Shown here: in pieces, positions 18,567 to 26,391 of the stretch
How the letters are laid out: each line of letters begins with the position of its first letter
How positions within the stretch are numbered: the stretch's first letter is position 1
Origin: Zoogloeaceae bacterium
GTDB lineage: Bacteria > Pseudomonadota > Gammaproteobacteria > Burkholderiales > Rhodocyclaceae
DNA length: 64,000 nucleotides
Assembly (NCBI GenBank): GCA_024235655.1
Contig: JACKLY010000006.1
Location: 62,001 to 126,000 of the forward strand
Reading direction: 5' to 3'
Program-made: the position numbers and the translations under genes
Notes under the pieces: generated by a model
What the model saw: only the letters and a program-made list of their open reading frames with translations
Told to the model about the DNA's origin: nothing
Databases searched by the model: none

Positions 18567-19577
18567 GTGCGTTATTTGTTTCTATCCCTGCCACTGCTTT
18601 ATCTGGTGGATTATTTCTTTCTTCACGGGTTGCGCTGGCCGTGGACCGGCCTGCTCTGGGAAGTGGAGTTGCTGTCGTTTGCGCTGGTTTCGGTACCGGC
18701 CTTGTTGCAGCTGGCTTACTGGCTGACTCCATGGCGTGAGGTGGGGGAGCGCGGGGGAAAGACCTTTTGTCCTAAATACCGGATACGGATAAAGCAACCC
18801 GTTCCGCTTTCTGTGAGTGCGCTGCCGGAGCTTGCAAGCTATCGCCAGTATCGCGTAACCGCCAACGAGATCGTGCTCAGAACGGGTGGCTGGTGGTCGG
18901 GCGCGGAAGTGGTTTTTCGTCTTCTGGAAAGTGGTGGCACGGAGATCCAGTGGTCATCACTCAATGTGGTGTTGCAGGATGATGGCAGCCGGGCTGATTT
19001 CATGCGTTCGCTTGCTGCAGTACTCGATGCTCCTCTACTGAATCAGGAGGCAGACATGCCCGAGGATTTTTTCAGTTTCTTCGAAGGAACATTTCAGCGG
19101 CCTTTCCCCTCCGGCTTGCTGCCAGCAAAAAAAATAATGCCGGTGCACGGCACGGGTTCCCGCATGGTTGGCACGACGGCAGTTAGCGAGCCCTGTTTGC
19201 TCCGCGACCAGTTTGAAAACCTGGTTATCGCAGGTGACACGCATTACTGGTTCAGCGGTGTCTGGGGTTATGGCGCCAACAGTTATGCTTTCTACTACGT
19301 TGATATCCAGCCCCATCGACGCATCTGGCTACGCCTGCCCTATGCCGGCGCCTATGGCGATGCCGGTAAGAAAATTGCGCTGGTTGCTACGGTACTGGCA
19401 GACATTGCTGTGCTGTTGGCTGATGAGCGTTATCGCAACGCCGATGTCCGGATCGTGCAGAACATGGGTGAGGGTGAAATTGTCATCAGCGAAGAAGGCT
19501 TGTTGCTGCTTGAGCAACCCTGGTGTTTCCCTGATACCGGCAATGCATTGCAGCAGCTGGTCAGAAACCGTGACTGA
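18567..19577 (+). CDS. Membrane-anchored hypothetical protein
   Basis: This 336-residue protein begins with two predicted transmembrane helices (about 2-20 and 27-52) separated by a short WPWTG turn. A soluble domain of about 280 residues follows. The soluble part includes many aromatics (YWFSGVWGYGANSYAFYYVD) and no recognised domain. A GTG at 18567 is chosen because AAAGG lies about 8 bp upstream and the hydrophobic stretch begins directly; an in-frame ATG exists at 18537. It is divergent from the Sel1-repeat gene. Confidence 0.66.
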   Translation: MRYLFLSLPLLYLVDYFFLHGLRWPWTGLLWEVELLSFALVSVPALLQLAYWLTPWREVGERGGKTFCPKYRIRIKQPVPLSVSALPELASYRQYRVTANEIVLRTGGWWSGAEVVFRLLESGGTEIQWSSLNVVLQDDGSRADFMRSLAAVLDAPLLNQEADMPEDFFSFFEGTFQRPFPSGLLPAKKIMPVHGTGSRMVGTTAVSEPCLLRDQFENLVIAGDTHYWFSGVWGYGANSYAFYYVDIQPHRRIWLRLPYAGAYGDAGKKIALVATVLADIAVLLADERYRNADVRIVQNMGEGEIVISEEGLLLLEQPWCFPDTGNALQQLVRNRD

Positions 19578-19594
19578 TGCCGTTCTTCCTGAAT

Positions 19595-20371
19595 TCAGAA
19601 CTGTAGTTCGTTACTTTTGACGTAACCGAATATGCCATCCTTGCGGGAGACAAATTGCCAGCCGGATGTGATCGGCGCGCCGTGCAGAAAGACGGTTTGT
19701 GGCTTCATGCGCGCAAGAATCGGCGCGTCGTCGACGGGCCCTGCGCGAAGGTCGGTCAAGGCTGGTTTCAGCTGTGCGCTTTGCTGGCTGCTGCGGTCGT
19801 TAGTGCTTGAACTATTCGGCACGAAATTACTTGGAAAACGCGACTGCTTTTGTTTCATGATGTTGTGTGATGTACGGCGATCGTAGTCCACAACAACGCC
19901 ATCCTGAAGCACCGCAAGTTCGGTGAAGTAATCCCCCGTCACAGAAAAGGCAGGGGCTGACTGGCTGGCTGGAAAAAGCTGTACCCGGTGGCTGTGAACC
20001 CCGATATGGCAGGCTACGCCCACATAGGCCACCTTCTTGATGACGATTGGGAATACGCCGTCGCCCTCGCAATCGCCGATCGCCTCACCGTCTTCTCCCT
20101 CCTCGATTTCCCGCTTGCAGAAAAAGCACGCTGATAAATCAATGGCTACCGGTTTCTTGGCTTGAGCCGCCTGGATATGTAGTGACCATGTGCTTTGCTG
20201 ATACTCCAGCCGGTAAGTTCCCTCGGCACCGAGTAGCGGATTGTCGCGGCCGGCAATCGGCACCTCGGCGTCAGCAGACGAAGGAAGACACAGCGCCAGC
20301 AACAAGGCTGCAAGATGGAATGAGGCAAGTGTGCTGAGGGTGGTCGGTGTCGAGAATCTGAAAAGGGGCAT
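19595..20371 (-). CDS. Exported hypothetical protein with C-terminal SH3-like segment
   Basis: This 258-residue protein has a signal peptide (about 1-36, ending ADA-EVPIAG). The middle holds a Cys-rich patch (ACFFCKREI, CEGDG, ACHIG). The last 50 residues (ILARMKPQTVFLHG... GIFGYVKSNELQF) read like a bacterial SH3 domain that could bind peptidoglycan. An ATG at 20446 overlapping the truC stop would add 25 residues before the signal peptide, so the ATG at 20371 is preferred. It follows truC on the same strand. Confidence 0.66.
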   Translation of the reverse strand: MPLFRFSTPTTLSTLASFHLAALLLALCLPSSADAEVPIAGRDNPLLGAEGTYRLEYQQSTWSLHIQAAQAKKPVAIDLSACFFCKREIEEGEDGEAIGDCEGDGVFPIVIKKVAYVGVACHIGVHSHRVQLFPASQSAPAFSVTGDYFTELAVLQDGVVVDYDRRTSHNIMKQKQSRFPSNFVPNSSSTNDRSSQQSAQLKPALTDLRAGPVDDAPILARMKPQTVFLHGAPITSGWQFVSRKDGIFGYVKSNELQF

Positions 20372-20445
20372 GTCGGTCGCTCCGGCAGTATTTGCTGATG
20401 CCGGCGGACGGCGATGCAGCGCAGGTGGCCAGCGATTGGTATACA

Positions 20446-21249
20446 TCAGTTCGGATCGCTTGCAAATCTGAGATCCTGCCAGCCCAGCGTCTGCAGCAGT
20501 TGCCGGAAGGCGCCGGTGAGCGGGGCGGTGAGGTGCAGTTCTGCACCATCCGCCGGGTGCGCAAAGGACATCGCGGCGCAGTGCAGCAGCAGTCGGGCGC
20601 AGCCGGTGTGGGCGGCAAAGGCGCGATTGTGCGGGCCCTTGCCGTAGGTGGCATCGCCGATGATGGGGTGAGCGATGTGCTTGAGGTGGCGGCGGATCTG
20701 GTGCCGGCGGCCGGTTTCCGGTGTCAGTTCGAGCAGGGCGTAGCGGCTGGTCGGGTGGCGGTCGTTGGCCAGCGGCAGTTCCACCGTCGCCAGCCGCCGC
20801 CAGTGGGTGACGGCTTCCTGTGGCCGGTTCTCGGCTCGCGCATCCTGCCATTCGGCATCGTCGGCCTGGCGTTTCAGCGGGTAGTCGATGGTGCCGCTTT
20901 CGGCCGGCCAGCCGCGGACGACGGCGAGGTAGGTCTTGCTGACACGCTGCGTGGCGAATTCGGCCGAGAGGGTGCGTGCCGTGTCGCTGTCCAGCGCAAA
21001 CACCAGCAGCCCGGAAGTGCCACGATCCAGCCGATGCACCGGCGATACGCGCTGGCCGATCTGGTCGCGCAGCATCTGCACGGCAAAGCGGGTTTCGTGG
21101 CGATCGAGCACCGTGCGGTGCACGAGCAGGCCGGGCGGCTTGTCGATCACCACCAGTTGCGCATCGCGGTGGAGCAGGGTGAGTGGCTCGGTACATGCCA
21201 TGTCAGCAGTGTCCGGGGCATCCGGCTGCTCGACCGGAGGAGGTGTCAT
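20446..21249 (-). CDS. truC: tRNA pseudouridine(65) synthase TruC
   Basis: This RluA-family pseudouridine synthase isomerises a uridine in tRNA. Within the family it matches TruC best. It shares VVIDKPPGLLVHRTVLDR, the catalytic-Asp motif VHRLDRGTSGLL, RYALLELTPETGRRHQIRRH and HPIIGDATYGKG with the E. coli enzyme, including the TruC-specific LVHR...LDR spacing. The start is uncertain: ATG 21249 is used, ATG 21201 begins just before the conserved region, and an upstream GTG/ATG region to 21312 overlaps a promoter-like repeat. The enzyme acts on the anticodon-distal acceptor/D side of certain tRNAs in E. coli. Confidence 0.93.
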   Translation of the reverse strand: MTPPPVEQPDAPDTADMACTEPLTLLHRDAQLVVIDKPPGLLVHRTVLDRHETRFAVQMLRDQIGQRVSPVHRLDRGTSGLLVFALDSDTARTLSAEFATQRVSKTYLAVVRGWPAESGTIDYPLKRQADDAEWQDARAENRPQEAVTHWRRLATVELPLANDRHPTSRYALLELTPETGRRHQIRRHLKHIAHPIIGDATYGKGPHNRAFAAHTGCARLLLHCAAMSFAHPADGAELHLTAPLTGAFRQLLQTLGWQDLRFASDPN

Positions 21250-21279
21250 GGACAAAGGAGGCGCCTGTTTTTTGTGGAT

Positions 21280-21307
21280 TATGAAAATTTTGCCAAATGC
21301 AAAAATG
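21280..21307 (-). promoter_or_regulatory. Copy 1 of a repeated A/T-rich promoter element
   Basis: This 28-bp stretch matches 24 of 28 bases of a second copy at 22894-22921 and lies just upstream of truC. Read on the minus strand it contains CATAAT, a good -10-like hexamer, and a perfect inverted repeat TTTTGC-N5-GCAAAA (core of the element). It is either a shared promoter type or a regulator site; which one is not decidable here. Confidence 0.5.
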
Positions 21308-21401
21308 ACCAATCCCCATTCTTTTTTTCTGATGCTCTTCTGGTGGAATACGCATTACAAAAAGAGTGGGATTGTGGTTGCCTGCATTGAATCCGATGGC
21401 T

Positions 21402-21764
21402 CTACTTGAGGTCACGCAGGGAAAGCGTGCCACCTATGCAGCGATTGCCAGCCTTTCGGCACTTGGCAATGGCATCACGGCGCGCTTTGGAGACGGTGGC
21501 TTCGGCTCCGGAGAGGACTTCCTTGATGCGCAAAGATTTTTCCCCATTGGTGCAGTTGGCTACATCCTGACTGAAAACCTGGCCTGTGGTTAGGTACGAG
21601 AAAAGGCGTTTTTCCAGATCGGGTGCTGATTCATTGACCTGAAATGTAAATTGCATGTTTTTGTATTGACTGGTTTTGTATGGGCAGGAGCCGATCAGTA
21701 AAACCTGGTCAGCGAAGGCGTTTGTGCTGATCATAAGAAACAGGGCAAACAGGATGTTCTTCAT
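21402..21764 (-). CDS. Small exported hypothetical protein
   Basis: This 120-residue protein has a signal peptide (about 1-18, ending AFA-DQV). Four cysteines in the mature part (GSCPYK, VANCTN, AKCRK, NRCIGG) may form two disulfides in the periplasm. No family is recognised. It lies between bluB and truC on the same strand but has separate spacing and its own ribosome binding site region. Confidence 0.7.
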   Translation of the reverse strand: MKNILFALFLMISTNAFADQVLLIGSCPYKTSQYKNMQFTFQVNESAPDLEKRLFSYLTTGQVFSQDVANCTNGEKSLRIKEVLSGAEATVSKARRDAIAKCRKAGNRCIGGTLSLRDLK

Positions 21765-21832
21765 GGTGTTCGGTTCTCCTCAAGAAGGGCGCCTCAATGC
21801 ATTGCGGTCAAGGCGCCCGTAAAAAAACAGGT

Positions 21833-22615
21833 CTAGGCAATAAACCGTTCCGCCACCGGCTGGTGTTCGCTCGAGTTGGCGGCTGATTGCACCATTTTCT
21901 GGTCGCGCATCAGTTGTTGCACCAATGGCTGCTGCTTGTCGCTCTCGCCCCACTGGTCGAAATAGACCAGATCCTCGATCGGCATGCGCGGCAGCCAGCC
22001 GGCGGTTTCCAGTTCCGGCTTGGCGTAGAAGTGGCTGACGTAGCCGACACAGAGATAGGCGATCGGGGTGATGCCTTTCGGGATGCCCAGTGCCTCCTGC
22101 AATGCGTGCTGGTTGAAAATGCTGACCCAGCCAACGCCCAGCCCTTCGGCGCGTGCCGCCAGCCACAGGTTCTGCACGGCGCAGACGCTGCTGTAGAGAT
22201 CCATTGTCTTCATGTGCGTGCGACCCACCACCACCGGCCCGGTGCGTTCGCGGTCGCAGGTGATGCAGATACCGACCGGTGACTCGATGATGCCTTCCAG
22301 CTTCAGCGTCTTGTAGGTGGCGCGCTTGTCGCCGTCGAACATCTCGGCGGCTTCGGCGTGGGCTTCGGCAAAGGCGGCGTGCACCTTCTGCTTCACCGCG
22401 TCTGACTTGACCACCAGAAAATTCCACGGCTGCATGAAGCCGACCGACGGCGCGTAGTGCGCGGCGGTGATGATGCGGCTGAGGATTTCGTCCGGAACGG
22501 CCTTGGGCAGGAACTGGCCGCGTACGTCGCGGCGCATGAAGATGGCCTGGTAGATGGCTTCGCGGGCTTCAGTGGTGAAAGCGTGGTGGTCGTGGATGGT
22601 GTTTGCGGATGACAT
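21833..22615 (-). CDS. bluB: 5,6-dimethylbenzimidazole synthase BluB
   Basis: This flavin-dependent enzyme (260 aa) cleaves reduced FMN to form 5,6-dimethylbenzimidazole, the lower ligand of cobalamin. It belongs to the nitroreductase fold. Family features are FMRRDVRGQF near the N-terminus, HYAPSVGFMQPWNF, the stretch GPVVVGRTHMKTMD, and AEGLGVGWVSIF. The ATG at 22615 is preceded by GGGGA; an in-frame ATG at 22702 would lie inside the riboswitch. A cobalamin riboswitch with a terminator precedes the gene, which strongly supports the B12 role. No other cobalamin gene is in the window. Confidence 0.94.
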   Translation of the reverse strand: MSSANTIHDHHAFTTEAREAIYQAIFMRRDVRGQFLPKAVPDEILSRIITAAHYAPSVGFMQPWNFLVVKSDAVKQKVHAAFAEAHAEAAEMFDGDKRATYKTLKLEGIIESPVGICITCDRERTGPVVVGRTHMKTMDLYSSVCAVQNLWLAARAEGLGVGWVSIFNQHALQEALGIPKGITPIAYLCVGYVSHFYAKPELETAGWLPRMPIEDLVYFDQWGESDKQQPLVQQLMRDQKMVQSAANSSEHQPVAERFIA

Positions 22616-22632
22616 TGCAATTTCCCCTTGCG

Positions 22633-22667
22633 TAAAAAGTGGGCGTGCCGCTTTCCACGCGGCGCGC
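22633..22667 (-). terminator. Riboswitch-linked intrinsic terminator before bluB
   Basis: On the minus strand a 9-bp stem with one mismatch (gcgcgccgc/gcggcacgc, GTGGAAA loop) is followed by CCACTTTTT. It sits between the cobalamin aptamer and the bluB start. This is where an expression platform should be, so it probably stops transcription when adenosylcobalamin is bound. Confidence 0.75.
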
Positions 22668-22675
22668 AAACTTTT

Positions 22676-22832
22676 CAGGCCGGTCTTCTGACTCGGAATC
22701 AACTGCCGCAGACGCCTTCCCGGTTTTCACCAGTGGCATCGTGTCTGGGCATCTTCCTCACAGCGTTGGGCACGTAGCGGAATTTCACCGCTTTCCCGAT
22801 TCTCCCGGCGTCTGGCGACGGCGGGCACCTGA
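22676..22832 (-). ncRNA. Cobalamin riboswitch
   Basis: On the minus strand the leader starts with GGTGCCCGCC and carries the conserved core GGGAAAGCGGTGAAATTCCG. It continues with the GCCCAACGCTGTGAGGAAG region and ends with GAGTCAGAAGACCGGCC. These are the signature blocks of the adenosylcobalamin aptamer in the right order and spacing. It precedes bluB, a B12 biosynthesis gene, and a terminator follows. Confidence 0.92.
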
Positions 22833-22893
22833 AGCGGCGAATCATCCGCCGCTAGTCGCCGCTTGTCAAAAAACGGCGGGTTTTGCCGTAAAC

Positions 22894-22982
22894 TATGAAA
22901 ATTACGCCAAATTGAAAAATGGGCCAGCCCAGTCGTAGTGCGGGTTGAGCTCAAAACATTGTAAATTACGCCACTTTTTCGC
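22894..22982 (-). promoter_or_regulatory. Copies 2 and 3 of the repeated A/T-rich element
   Basis: Copy 2 (22894-22921) matches the element at 21280 in 24 of 28 bases. Copy 3 (22957-22973) matches copy 2 in 15 of 19, both containing AATTACGCCA. They lie upstream of the cobalamin riboswitch, where the bluB promoter must be. On the minus strand copy 2 contains CATAGT as a -10-like hexamer. Confidence 0.5.
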
Positions 22983-22983
22983 C

Positions 22984-23379
22984 TCAGCCGATATCGCCAT
23001 CGACGTAATACCAGTGCCCGTTTTCATGCACGAAGCGACTGGTTTCATGCAGGCGGTGGCCGCGCCCGGCCACCCGGTAGCGGGCAACGAATTCGACAAT
23101 GGCGTGTGTGGCATCCGGTTGCTCGTGCCGTTTCACTTCCAGCCCCAGCCAGCGGGTCGCGTCAGCATCCCCTTCGCCAACATCTGCCGGCCGCGTGCTG
23201 GCGTGCCAGGTGGCCTGCACATAGTCGTGCAGTTTCAGCACATAGGCGCTGTAGCGAGCGCGCATCAGGGCTTCGGCCGTTGGTGCTGGCTGGCCTTGGT
23301 GCAGGGGTTCGCAGCAGCGCGCATAGGCGAGGTTGCTGCCGCAGGGGCAGGCTTGGGGAGGCGGGGCAGTTTTTTTCAT
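22984..23379 (-). CDS. ychJ: YchJ-family protein with SEC-C motif
   Basis: This soluble protein of 131 residues belongs to the YchJ/UPF0225 family. The N-terminal SEC-C zinc-binding motif reads CPCGSNLAYARCC, followed by the family stretch ALMRARYSAYVLKLHDYV and a C-terminal NTF2-like part ending HENGHWYYVDG. The E. coli protein has no firm function. The ATG at 23379 gives the family-typical start; the longer frame upstream overlaps the TonB receptor's leader. Confidence 0.9.
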   Translation of the reverse strand: MKKTAPPPQACPCGSNLAYARCCEPLHQGQPAPTAEALMRARYSAYVLKLHDYVQATWHASTRPADVGEGDADATRWLGLEVKRHEQPDATHAIVEFVARYRVAGRGHRLHETSRFVHENGHWYYVDGDIG

Positions 23380-23602
23380 GGCAAGGCAGTGTGCAAAACG
23401 GGGAGCGGCCAGTGTACTGCCGGCTGCCTCGAATCTCCGTTTTTCCGGCGGTTTCTGGCGTGATGAGTCGGTCGCCAGCAGCAAAACAGGCAGCGCCCGC
23501 ACCACCTTGGTGCGACATCGTGTCACATTCCGCATTGCAGCATATTTCCCTACGATGCCTGCGCCCTGCCAGATGGCCGGGCTGATTTCAGGGGAGAGTG
23601 TT

Positions 23603-25927
23603 GTGAACGTATCGAGAAAGCCTGTCGGAAAGCCGATTGCCATTGCCATTGCCTGTGCCCTTTCCGGGGTGTGGCAGGGTGCTACCGCCCAAACCAGTAC
23701 TGCGAGTGCGGATGCAAAATCCACGGCACTGGATGAAATTGTCGTCAGCGGTTCGCGTATCGAACCGGCGCCGGCACCGGCGGGTGCCTTGGGCGATCGC
23801 TCGCTGACACCCTTGCGGGCCGCCACCAGTGACAGCGCCAGCCTGCTGCGCAACATTCCCAGTGTGAACCTGCAAAGTGCCGGCGGTGTTTCCAGCCTGC
23901 CGGTGGTCAATGGCATGGCTGGCGACCGGGTGCGTACCAAGCTCGATGGCATGGACCTGATCGCCTCCTGCCCGAACCACATGAATCCACCGCTTTCCTA
24001 CGTTGACCCGAGTGCGCTGGAATCGGTCAAGGTCTATGCCGGCATTTCGCCGGTCAGCGCCGGTGGCGACAGCATCGCCGGCACCATCGTTGCCAAGACG
24101 AAGGAGCCCGTGTTCGCCGCCCCCGGTGCCGGCAACCTGTTCACCGGCGAGGCTGGTGCCTTCTATCGCAGCAACGGCAATTCCTACGGCGGCAATGTGT
24201 CGGCCACCTATGCCAGCGAAAGCCTCAGCCTGAGCTACACCGGCGCTACCGCGCAGGCCGACAACTACAAGGCCGGCGGCAATTTCAAGAACTACACGGC
24301 CACGGGCGTTGCCGGCCATACGCTGGACCGCGATGAAGTCGGCTCGACCGCCTACGAAACACGCAACCACACGCTGGGCGTGGCGATGAAGGGTGGCAAC
24401 CATCTGGTCGAGGCGAAGATCGGCTTTCAGGACATGCCCTACCAGAACTACCCGAATCAGCGCATGGACCTGACCGACAACCAGCAACTGAGCTTCAACC
24501 TGCGCCACCTCGGCAAGTACGACTGGGGCTCGCTGGAGACCCGTGGCTATCACGAGAAGGTCGATCACAAGATGGATTTCGGTGACGACAAGCGCTTCTG
24601 GTACGGCACGCTCTCCAACTCGGGCGTCAATGGCGTCCCCTGTTCGCCGATCGGTTCCACCTGTGCTTCCGGCATGCCGATGAAAACCGAAAGCCACAAC
24701 ACCGGCCTCTCGGTCAAGGCCGACATCCTGCTCGGCACGCAGGACGTGCTGCGTGTCGGCACCGAGTTGCAGCAGTATCGCCTGGACGACTGGTGGCCGC
24801 CTTCCGGCGGCGGCATGTCGCCCGGCACCTTCCAGAACATCCGCAATGGCGAGCGTGACCGCAGCGCCCTCTACGGCGAGTGGGAATCCAACCTCAGCCC
24901 GAAATGGCTGACCACGCTGGGCGCCCGCTATGAGCATGTGAAAACCGATGCCGGTGACGTGCGGGGCTATAGCACGGCTGCCGGGGCAATGGGCAATCAG
25001 ACTGTCGATGCCAATGCCTTCAACGCCCGCAGCCACAAGCGTACCGACAATAACTGGGACATGACGGCGCTGGCACGCTACACGCCGGACGAAACCCGGG
25101 ACATCGAATTCGGCCTCGCCCGCAAGACACGTTCGCCGAACCTCTACGAGCGCTACACGTGGTCAACGTGGTCGATGGCGGCGGTGATGAACAACTTTGT
25201 CGGTGATGGCAACGGCTATGTCGGCAACCTCGACCTCGATCCCGAAAAAGCCTATACGGCATCGACTACCTTCGACTTCCACGCCGCGGATCGCCACTGG
25301 GAGTTCAAGGCTACGCCGTTCTACACCTATGTCACGGACTACATCGACGCCGTGCGCTGCCGTACCGGCGCCTGTAGCGCTGGCAATGCAACCACCACCA
25401 ACCAGTTCGTCGTGCTGCAATACACCAACCAGGATGCCCGCCTCTACGGCCTGGATCTTTCCGGCAAGATGCCGCTGGGCCGCAACAACCTCGGCGAGTG
25501 GGGCCTGAAGGGCTTGTTCAACTACACCAATGGCAAGAACCGCGATACCGGCGACAACCTCTACAACATCATGCCGTACAACGCCACGCTGGCACTGACG
25601 CACAAGACAGGTGGCTGGGAGAGTGCTGCCGAGTTGGTGATGGTGTCGGAGAAGGACAAGGTGTCCGATGTGCGCAATGAGGTCGAAACGGCCGGCTACA
25701 GCCTGTTCAACCTGCGTTCCAGCTACACCGTGAAGAATGTCCGTGTCGATTTCGGCATCGAAAACGTGTTCGACCGCGAGTACGACATGCCGTTGGGTGG
25801 TGCCTATACCGGCCAGGGCCGCACCATGTCGATCAACCCGCCAGCCAGCGATGGCATGTTTGGCTGGGGCAACGCCGTGCCCGGCATGGGACGCTCGTTC
25901 TACGCCGGGGTGAACGTCAAGTTCTGA
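23603..25927 (+). CDS. oprC: TonB-dependent copper receptor (OprC/NosA-like)
   Basis: This 774-residue outer-membrane receptor has a signal peptide (about 1-30), a plug domain starting with DEIVVSGSRIEP (TonB box region) and a 22-strand barrel ending in the C-terminal Phe (NVKF). It resembles OprC/NosA. The plug carries CPNHM, matching the Cys-x-x-x-Met copper ligands, and the barrel region carries HKM in KVDHKMDFG, matching the His-x-Met pair. These are the four copper ligands described in P. aeruginosa OprC. The GTG at 23603 with AGGGGAG upstream is chosen; the frame is open back to 23333 without a signal peptide. Import of copper is inferred. It may serve cytochrome oxidases or nitrous oxide reductase. 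Confidence 0.9.
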   Translation: MNVSRKPVGKPIAIAIACALSGVWQGATAQTSTASADAKSTALDEIVVSGSRIEPAPAPAGALGDRSLTPLRAATSDSASLLRNIPSVNLQSAGGVSSLPVVNGMAGDRVRTKLDGMDLIASCPNHMNPPLSYVDPSALESVKVYAGISPVSAGGDSIAGTIVAKTKEPVFAAPGAGNLFTGEAGAFYRSNGNSYGGNVSATYASESLSLSYTGATAQADNYKAGGNFKNYTATGVAGHTLDRDEVGSTAYETRNHTLGVAMKGGNHLVEAKIGFQDMPYQNYPNQRMDLTDNQQLSFNLRHLGKYDWGSLETRGYHEKVDHKMDFGDDKRFWYGTLSNSGVNGVPCSPIGSTCASGMPMKTESHNTGLSVKADILLGTQDVLRVGTELQQYRLDDWWPPSGGGMSPGTFQNIRNGERDRSALYGEWESNLSPKWLTTLGARYEHVKTDAGDVRGYSTAAGAMGNQTVDANAFNARSHKRTDNNWDMTALARYTPDETRDIEFGLARKTRSPNLYERYTWSTWSMAAVMNNFVGDGNGYVGNLDLDPEKAYTASTTFDFHAADRHWEFKATPFYTYVTDYIDAVRCRTGACSAGNATTTNQFVVLQYTNQDARLYGLDLSGKMPLGRNNLGEWGLKGLFNYTNGKNRDTGDNLYNIMPYNATLALTHKTGGWESAAELVMVSEKDKVSDVRNEVETAGYSLFNLRSSYTVKNVRVDFGIENVFDREYDMPLGGAYTGQGRTMSINPPASDGMFGWGNAVPGMGRSFYAGVNVKF

Positions 25928-25956
25928 TCACCGCCATGTAACACGATGCAAGGCAG

Positions 25957-25991
25957 GCGCCATGCCGGCGGCAGTATCGTCGGCGTGGCGC
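25957..25991 (+). terminator. Hairpin after the TonB receptor gene
   Basis: A 10-of-11 inverted repeat (gcgccatgccg/cggcgtggcgc) with a 13-nt loop lies 29 bp after the receptor stop. It is followed by TTGGGC rather than a T-run, so it may be a weak or factor-dependent terminator. Confidence 0.45.
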
Positions 25992-26050
25992 TTGGGCTAC
26001 CCGGCGCTCAGTGATACGCTCGGATTCATTGAACGGCATGGAGTGCGCAG

Positions 26051-26359
26051 ATGATCGACTGGTTTTCAATCAGTCTCGGCGATGGCATCACCGCCAGCGA
26101 GCCATTGGCCGACATCGAAGCACAGTTTGCCCTCGCCCGTCAGGCGGCCGGGATGCTGCCTGACATGGCAGTGTTTGTCAGTCACGAATCCGAAGGACGT
26201 TTGCACTGCACGGTGCGCGCCTATTTTTCTCCCGCCTGTGTCGCGCTGGCGCAGGCCTTGGCGGCGCAGCCATGCCCGGCGCCCAATCCGGCCAACCTGA
26301 CCCTGCTGGCGGGCGACAAGGCCGCCTGGGCCTTGCTTTTTCCCGGGCGCGGGCGCTGA
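26051..26359 (+). CDS. Small hypothetical protein
   Basis: This is a 102-residue soluble protein with no signal peptide. It has a central stretch (FVSHESEGRLHCTVRAYFSP) of beta-strand character and an Ala-rich helix. I do not recognise the family. It follows the copper receptor on the same strand after a hairpin and might be a companion of it, but position is the only support. Confidence 0.55.
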   Translation: MIDWFSISLGDGITASEPLADIEAQFALARQAAGMLPDMAVFVSHESEGRLHCTVRAYFSPACVALAQALAAQPCPAPNPANLTLLAGDKAAWALLFPGRGR

Positions 26360-26391
26360 GTTTGTCGGACCCCTGGTTTCCTGAGCAGGGT

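Noticed and set aside
20446..21196. Upstream part of the long minus-strand frame that runs from 21196 to 19595
   Set aside because: This part overlaps truC in another frame and reads as Arg/Pro-rich nonsense. The real exported protein begins at 20371 with a signal peptide.
23333..23602. Extended N-terminus of the TonB receptor
   Set aside because: The extension overlaps ychJ on the other strand and would hide the signal peptide. The GTG at 23603 has a strong ribosome binding site.
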